A DNA stretch of 9,578 nt from Desulfobacula sp. (GTDB lineage: Bacteria > Desulfobacterota > Desulfobacteria > Desulfobacterales > Desulfobacteraceae): contig JAOZRF010000081.1 of the NCBI GenBank assembly GCA_029940245.1, positions 1 through 9,578 of the forward strand, written 5' to 3'. How positions within the stretch are numbered: the first letter of the stretch is position 1; each line of letters begins with the position of its first letter. This document shows, in pieces, positions 6,253 to 9,578 of the stretch. The notes under the pieces are model-generated. The model was not told the DNA's origin. It saw only the letters and a program-made list of their open reading frames with translations, and searched no databases. Both the position numbers and the translations under genes were made by a program.

Positions 6253-7694
6253 GGCTTTCTTGCTGCGGCAACTTCATCAAGTCTTGTGACTTTTGTCAGA
6301 AGCGGAGCTTTTTTAAGCTTTTCAGGATCTTCCTCAGCCTCTCCGGCAATGGCTTTTACCGCATCAATAAATTGATCAATATCTTCTTTTGACTCGGTTT
6401 CTGTGGGTTCTACCATAAATGCACCATGCACCACCAAAGGAAAATAAATAGTGGGCGGGTGAAATCCATAGTCCAGAAGCCTTTTGGCCATATCAACAGT
6501 GGTAATATGGTTTTTTGCTTGAAATTCATCATTAAAGACACATTCATGCATGCAGGGCCTGTCGTAGGGAAGGTTCAGCGTGCCTTTCAGACTTTCCTTG
6601 ATATAATTGGCATTAAGAACAGCTAATTTACTGGCATCTGTAAGTCCTTTGGCACCCATGGAAAGAATATAGGCATAAGCTCTGACCATAATACCAAAAT
6701 GTCCATAAAAGGTATGAATTTTGCCAATGGTATCAGGGCAGTCTGTAATAAATTTATAGGTATCAAGTTCTTTTACAATCCTTGGTATGGGTAAAAAGGG
6801 TTCAAGAACTTTGTTGACAGCAACGGGTCCTGATCCCGGACCTCCACCGCCATGGGGGGTTGAAAAGGTTTTGTGAAGGTTTAAATGAAGGACATCAACT
6901 CCGATTTCCCCTGGTTTGACAATGCCCATGATGGCATTCATGTTAGCCCCGTCCCCGTAGACAAGCCCGCCTTTTGAGTGGACAATCTCAGCGATTTTTT
7001 TAATGTTGGCTTCAAAAAGTCCCAGGGTGTTGGGATTGGTAATCATGATACCGGCTGTATCTTCATCCATGATAGCGGCAATTGTTTCAGGTTCAAGAAT
7101 TCCCATTGGTCCTGATTTGACGTTGACGGGGATATATCCGCAAAGGGCTGCACTGGCTGGATTGGTGCCGTGGGCTGTATCCGGGATGATGATCTTGGAG
7201 CGCTGTTTTCCTTTTTTTGCAAAATAGGCATGGATAATGAGCATGCCGGTCAGTTCCCCATGGGCACCGGCTGCCGGCTGCAGGGTGACAGCAGGAAAGC
7301 CTGTTATCTGGCAAAGAGATTGCTCAAGATTATACATGAGTTTTAATGCGCCTTGAGAAAATTCATCCCCTGATAATGGATGAGCACTGGCAAAGCCCTG
7401 GCGGGAAGCCTGAACTTCATTGGTTTTAGGATTATATTTCATGGTGCAGGACCCTAATGGGTACATTCCGGAATCGACTCCAAAATTCCATTGGGAAAGC
7501 CGGGTATAATGTCGGACCACGTCCAGTTCGGAAAGTTGGGGAAGGTCAGGCGAATCACCTGTCAGGTTTTCATCAAGCAGATCTCTTTCAACATCGGATT
7601 TTGGCAGGGATATGGCACATCGTCCATTACGGCTTTTATCCCAAAGCAAAGGTTCATTGAAAATAAGGCCGCTGGTTCCAGGTTGCTGAATCAT
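6237..7694 (-). CDS. gcvPB: Glycine dehydrogenase (decarboxylating), subunit 2, PLP-binding
   Basis: The C-terminal half of the P-protein of the glycine cleavage system, in organisms where P-protein is split in two. With GcvPA it decarboxylates glycine using pyridoxal phosphate and passes the aminomethyl group to the lipoyl arm of GcvH. It has 485 residues, the expected length. Visible motifs: MYPLGSCTMKYNP (77-89), GFPAVTLQPAAGAHGE (132-147), IPDTAHGTNPASA (170-182), GDGANMNA (247-254) and LNLHKTFSTPHGGGGPG (271-287), where K275 is the PLP Schiff-base lysine. The stop of gcvPA overlaps its ATG by one base (TAATG), and aaaggaggt (7709-7701) lies 6 nt upstream. It overlaps lipB by 16 nt at its end. 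Confidence 0.98.
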   Translation of the reverse strand: MIQQPGTSGLIFNEPLLWDKSRNGRCAISLPKSDVERDLLDENLTGDSPDLPQLSELDVVRHYTRLSQWNFGVDSGMYPLGSCTMKYNPKTNEVQASRQGFASAHPLSGDEFSQGALKLMYNLEQSLCQITGFPAVTLQPAAGAHGELTGMLIIHAYFAKKGKQRSKIIIPDTAHGTNPASAALCGYIPVNVKSGPMGILEPETIAAIMDEDTAGIMITNPNTLGLFEANIKKIAEIVHSKGGLVYGDGANMNAIMGIVKPGEIGVDVLHLNLHKTFSTPHGGGGPGSGPVAVNKVLEPFLPIPRIVKELDTYKFITDCPDTIGKIHTFYGHFGIMVRAYAYILSMGAKGLTDASKLAVLNANYIKESLKGTLNLPYDRPCMHECVFNDEFQAKNHITTVDMAKRLLDYGFHPPTIYFPLVVHGAFMVEPTETESKEDIDQFIDAVKAIAGEAEEDPEKLKKAPLLTKVTRLDEVAAARKPCLRG

Positions 7695-9028
7695 TATTTT
7701 ACCTCCTTTGCCAATTGATCAATGTCTTTTTTTGAAATCGTTTCTGTAGCACAAAACAGATAATGATGTTTAAGTTCGGGATAGAATTTGTCAATACATA
7801 TTCCAGCAAATGTACATTTGTCATTAATCAAGGCAGATCTTTTTTGTTCAAAGCCTTCCGGGGCTTTCATAAGAAATTCGTTAAAAAAGGGTGTGTCAAA
7901 CGCGGATTCAAAGCCTGCCATTTCAAGGCTTTTTTTCAGATATATGGCTTTATCATGGTTTTGCCGGGCAATTTCCCTGATACCGATCTTACCCACAGTG
8001 GCAAGGTATACAGCAGCAGTCATGGCATTAAGCCCGTTGTTGGAACAGATATTTGAAGAGGCTTTTTCTCGTCTGATATGCTGTTCTCGTGTGGCAAGGG
8101 TTAAAACAAAACCATCATCACCATTTGCATCCTTGGTTTTTCCGATTAAACGACCGGGAAGGTTCCTCATTTGTTTTTTAGTACCGGCAAGCAGTCCAAG
8201 TCCCGGGCCGCCAAAGGATTTGGCAATACCCAGGCTCTGACCTTCACCAGCAACCAGATCAGCACCAAAACTGCCTGGATTTTTCAAAAGACCAAAAGCC
8301 AAGCTTTCCGTAAAAGAGGTTATAAACAAAATCTTTTTGGCATCTGCAACAGCTTTGAAGGCAGATAAATCTTCAATATTACCCAAAAAATTCGGAGACT
8401 GAACTGAAATCCCTGCAATATCATCCATGGCTTCAAGTGCTTTCACATCTGTGAGACCCTCTTTTGTATAAGGGATCTCAACGATTTCATATCCGGAAGG
8501 ACTGATATAGGTATGAATGATCTGTCTGTGACTTGGATGGGTAAGAGCGGATACGGCAATTTTATTGGCTTTTTTGTTTTGTCTTAATGCAATCAGACAA
8601 GCCTCTGCAAGGGCAGTTCCGCAATCATAATGGGATGCTGTGGCAATATCCATTCCTAAAAGTTCTGTCACCATTGTCTGAAATTCATAAATACCCTGCA
8701 GGGTTCCCTGGCTGACTTCCGGCTGGTAGGGGGTATATGCCGTCATAAATTCAGATCTTGAAATCAGATAAGGGATGACGGCAGGAATATAATGATCATA
8801 GCTGCCCGCGCCCATAAAGCATTTATAATTTTTACACGCAATATTCAAGGACGCAAGCTCTTCCATGTGATCATTTAGTTCCCACTCTGACAAGCTTTCC
8901 GGAATATCAAGGCTGCCGGTTATTTTTAGATCATCGGGTATGCTATTGAACAGATCATCAAGACAAGACTGTCCTGCGACCTTAAGCATACTTTCAATAT
9001 CTTCTTTTGTATGGGGAAGATAGCGCAT
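7694..9028 (-). CDS. gcvPA: Glycine dehydrogenase (decarboxylating), subunit 1
   Basis: The N-terminal half of the split P-protein, the partner of GcvPB in a heterotetramer. It keeps the aminotransferase-like fold but lacks the PLP lysine, as is normal for this subunit. It has 444 residues, the usual length. Motifs: MRYLPHT at the start, FMGAGSYDHYIPAVI (71-85), AYTPYQPEVSQGTLQGIYEF (97-116), SHYDCGTALAEA (132-143), GEGQSLG (261-267), FGGPGLG (272-278) and TREQHIRREKASSNIC (313-328). The usual YDGATA-like motif reads YDCGTA here, a small deviation near the active-site entrance. ATG 9028 has aagga at 9042-9038, which overlaps the end of gcvH; the gap to gcvH is 6 nt. Confidence 0.97.
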   Translation of the reverse strand: MRYLPHTKEDIESMLKVAGQSCLDDLFNSIPDDLKITGSLDIPESLSEWELNDHMEELASLNIACKNYKCFMGAGSYDHYIPAVIPYLISRSEFMTAYTPYQPEVSQGTLQGIYEFQTMVTELLGMDIATASHYDCGTALAEACLIALRQNKKANKIAVSALTHPSHRQIIHTYISPSGYEIVEIPYTKEGLTDVKALEAMDDIAGISVQSPNFLGNIEDLSAFKAVADAKKILFITSFTESLAFGLLKNPGSFGADLVAGEGQSLGIAKSFGGPGLGLLAGTKKQMRNLPGRLIGKTKDANGDDGFVLTLATREQHIRREKASSNICSNNGLNAMTAAVYLATVGKIGIREIARQNHDKAIYLKKSLEMAGFESAFDTPFFNEFLMKAPEGFEQKRSALINDKCTFAGICIDKFYPELKHHYLFCATETISKKDIDQLAKEVK

Positions 9029-9034
9029 GATTTT

Positions 9035-9433
9035 TTATCCTTTCAGCATTTTAAGATATTCAGCTTTATTCATAAGATCATCCAGTTCGGAAATATCATC
9101 GGGTTTGACTTTGACGAGCCATCCATTTTCATAGCAGGATTCATTCACAAGTTCCGGTGCATCCTCAAGTCCCTCATTGATCTCCAGAATCTCTCCTGAA
9201 ACAGGGATATAGATTTCTGAAACGGCTTTGACCGATTCTACATTACCCAATTCATCTCCTTTGAACAATGTATCTCCATTTTGAGGAAGTTCAACAAAAA
9301 CAACTTCCCCAAGCTGATCCTGGGCATAATCACTCAGTCCAACGATTACAATGTCGCGGGAAATTTTTGCCCATTCATGGCTTTTTGAGTATTTTACATC
9401 ATCGGAAAAGTTAAGCTCATTAATTTCTTTCAT
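9035..9433 (-). CDS. gcvH: Glycine cleavage system H protein (lipoyl carrier)
   Basis: A small soluble carrier whose lipoyl-lysine swings between the P-, T- and L-proteins of glycine cleavage (or of the reverse, glycine-forming direction). It has 132 residues. Motifs: YSKSHEWAKI (15-24), VGLSDYAQDQLGEVVFVELP (31-50), and the lipoylation site ESVKAVSEIYIPVSG (66-80) with K69 as the modified lysine, followed by NGWLVKVKP (103-111). ATG 9433 is preceded by ggagg with a 5-nt spacer; a TTG four codons upstream overlaps that ribosome binding site and is rejected. It is the first gene of the block visible in this window and is followed by gcvPA after 6 nt. Confidence 0.98.
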   Translation of the reverse strand: MKEINELNFSDDVKYSKSHEWAKISRDIVIVGLSDYAQDQLGEVVFVELPQNGDTLFKGDELGNVESVKAVSEIYIPVSGEILEINEGLEDAPELVNESCYENGWLVKVKPDDISELDDLMNKAEYLKMLKG

Positions 9434-9438
9434 AAAAA

Positions 9439-9443
9439 CCTCC
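9439..9443 (-). promoter_or_regulatory. Ribosome binding site of gcvH
   Basis: On the minus strand ggagg stands 5 nt before ATG 9433. Because the TTG at 9445 overlaps it, this site decides the start and removes four residues from the longest reading frame. Confidence 0.85.
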
Positions 9444-9497
9444 AAATATTAAATTATTAAATAAAATCATCCATTTTTTTTGGTACTTCTTTCAGGT

Positions 9498-9512
9498 TTT
9501 ATACTGTATAAA
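9498..9512. promoter_or_regulatory. 15-bp palindrome in the gcv leader, possible operator
   Basis: TTTATAC-T-GTATAAA is a perfect inverted repeat with 7-nt arms and a single central base. It lies 65 nt upstream of the gcvH start codon. The position and symmetry suit a dimeric repressor site, but the arms are AT-rich and no binding family can be assigned. Confidence 0.3.
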
Positions 9513-9536
9513 TTAAAAAATATAGGGAACTTTTAA

Positions 9537-9542
9537 ATTATA
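9537..9542 (-). promoter_or_regulatory. Possible -10 box for the gcv operon
   Basis: The minus strand reads TATAAT, a perfect sigma-70 -10 hexamer, about 103 nt upstream of the gcvH ATG. There is no good -35 at 16-18 nt (the hexamer at 17 nt spacing is AAACAT), and the region is AT-rich, so such a hexamer may arise by chance. If used, the 15-bp palindrome would lie downstream of the transcription start. Confidence 0.25.
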
Positions 9543-9578
9543 GGATTTATATACAACAAATGTTTCTACAGATCTGAT

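Larger units (their letters stand above)
9434..9578 (-). other. AT-rich gcv leader / intergenic region
   Basis: These 145 nt upstream of gcvH hold no recognisable gene. A minus-strand frame open from the window edge to a stop at 9515-9513 could be the last 21 codons of an upstream gene, but the peptide is not recognisable. I saw none of the conserved paired cores of a glycine riboswitch. The composition, far more AT-rich than the flanking genes, fits a promoter region. Part of the promoter or an upstream gene such as gcvT may lie outside the window. Confidence 0.6.

Noticed and set aside
7763..8240. Plus-strand open frames of 97 and 150 codons opposite gcvPA
   Set aside because: They lie antisense to a highly conserved gene, show no recognisable motif and have no supporting ribosome binding site, so they are shadows.
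9434..9445. Longer GcvH starting at TTG 9445
   Set aside because: This TTG overlaps the ggagg ribosome binding site of ATG 9433.
9434..9578. Glycine riboswitch ahead of the gcv operon
   Set aside because: The leader is AT-rich and I see none of the GC-rich conserved cores of the glycine aptamer; anything further upstream is outside the window.

Overview
The window is a compact stretch of bacterial housekeeping chromosome, fairly AT-rich (about 40% G+C by eye). It holds two gene blocks that point towards each other and meet near position 4616. Protein style, base composition and gene order (ileS-lspA-lgt on one side, a two-subunit glycine cleavage P-protein with lipB and lipA on the other) suggest a sulfate-reducing deltaproteobacterium of the Desulfobacteraceae type, with Desulfobacula or Desulfobacter as the best guess. 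That assignment is inference from recognition, not from a search.

Plus-strand block (1-4618): the 3' end of ileS (isoleucyl-tRNA synthetase, with its C-terminal zinc finger), then lspA (prolipoprotein signal peptidase), lgt (prolipoprotein diacylglyceryl transferase), holA (DNA polymerase III delta subunit) and a pyruvate kinase. Gaps are 19 nt and 4 nt, followed by overlaps of 14 nt and 38 nt, so this reads as one transcription unit. LspA and Lgt are consecutive enzymes of lipoprotein maturation: Lgt attaches the lipid, then LspA cuts the signal peptide. The pyruvate kinase starts inside the end of holA behind a near-perfect ribosome binding site, and its sequence resembles Bacteroidetes-type enzymes.

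Minus-strand block (9433 down to 4615): gcvH, gcvPA, gcvPB, lipB, lipA. Gaps are 6 nt, a 1-nt overlap, a 16-nt overlap and 57 nt. GcvH is the lipoyl carrier protein. GcvPA and GcvPB form the glycine decarboxylase that loads it. LipB transfers octanoate to the carrier lysine and LipA inserts the two sulfurs, so the operon makes both the carrier and its cofactor. gcvT and the lipoamide dehydrogenase gene are not in the window.

The blocks meet tail to tail with pyk and lipA sharing four bases (TTAA), leaving no room for a conventional terminator. The only non-coding stretch longer than 60 nt is 9434-9578, the AT-rich leader of the gcv operon, which contains a 15-bp palindrome and a TATAAT hexamer. 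I found no RNA genes, mobile elements, CRISPR arrays or recognisable riboswitch, and no convincing novel system. The most unusual observations are a 36-nt near-repeat shared by the lspA leader and the interior of holA, and the atypical pyruvate kinase.
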